The translations under genes were made by a program, and so were the position numbers. The notes below the pieces were generated by a model. That model worked only from the letters and a program-made list of their open reading frames with translations. It was not told the origin of the DNA and searched no databases. A stretch of 5,679 nt of DNA from the NCBI GenBank assembly GCA_052143655.1, contig JBKQSL010000014.1, positions 1-5,679 of the forward strand, read 5' to 3'. Source of the DNA: CAVSUR01 sp052143655. GTDB taxonomy: Bacteria; Actinomycetota; Actinomycetes; Streptosporangiales; Streptosporangiaceae. Shown one piece after another: positions 5,600 to 5,679 of the stretch (positions within the stretch are counted from its first letter, which is position 1; the number at the start of each line of letters is the position of its first letter).

Positions 5600-5679
5600 C
5601 AGAGCCCTCCTCGGTGACGGTGCTGCGGCGGATGAAGAACAGGCTGTAGATGCTGGCGGCCATCAGCGCGGCGTTCAGG
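5580..5679 (-). CDS. C-terminal tail of a membrane-associated protein, 5' end beyond the window
   Basis: Reading from the right edge, one frame (first full codon at 5678) gives 32 residues and then TGA at 5582-5580. It starts LNAALMAASIYSLFFIRRS and ends in an acidic tail. The first 25 codons all end in G or C, which picks this frame over the other two. The hydrophobic stretch ALMAASIYSLFFI followed by RR looks like a final membrane helix with a basic stop-transfer edge. The last 20 bases overlap the start of the 72-aa gene. Too little is visible to name a family. Confidence 0.65.
   Translation of the reverse strand, partial: LNAALMAASIYSLFFIRRSTVTEEGSDGEAVA

Noticed and set aside
1..5679. 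Tandem 8-bp TRS/clt-type repeats, att site, integrase or replication gene
   Set aside because: None was seen on reading the window, so the element type (AICE or plasmid) cannot be settled from it.

Overview
The window is very GC-rich and almost all codons in the genes called end in G or C, which points to a high-GC actinomycete (Streptomyces, Streptosporangiales or a relative). That assignment is inferred from composition and gene content, not from a marker gene. All nine genes supported here are on the minus strand. They are packed end to end with overlaps or gaps of about ten bases or less, so the window looks like the inside of a single operon. No promoter, terminator, tRNA, rRNA, CRISPR array or insertion sequence was seen, and no intergenic stretch is longer than about 10 bases.

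In transcription order (right to left) the layout is as follows. There is the C-terminal tail of a protein with a hydrophobic segment (5580-5679, cut by the window edge). Three small soluble proteins of unknown function follow, of 72, 151 and 90 aa. Next is a 156-aa protein with a two-helix membrane anchor at its extreme C-terminus, and then a 142-aa multi-pass membrane protein. A 398-aa protein has an N-terminal membrane anchor, DnaJ-like CxxCxGxG zinc motifs and a helical C-terminal part. A 670-aa membrane-anchored FtsK/SpoIIIE-type ATPase (TraB-like DNA translocase) comes next. Last is a DUF2637/SpdB-like membrane protein whose 3' end lies beyond position 1.

A TraB-like translocase surrounded by small membrane proteins and a DUF2637 protein is the usual content of the transfer/spread module of actinomycete integrative and conjugative elements (AICEs) and conjugative plasmids. 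In those elements a single hexameric translocase moves double-stranded DNA between hyphae, and Spd proteins help it spread through the recipient mycelium. The window has no integrase, excisionase, replication initiator or att site, so it cannot show whether the element is integrated or a plasmid.

The points most worth a second look are: a perfect 14-bp inverted repeat inside the translocase gene; a strong ribosome-binding site with an in-frame GTG inside the zinc-motif gene, suggesting two products or a gene fusion; an identical 10-bp stop/start junction used at three gene boundaries; and a short stretch of abnormal codon use flanked by palindromes near the start of the 156-aa gene.
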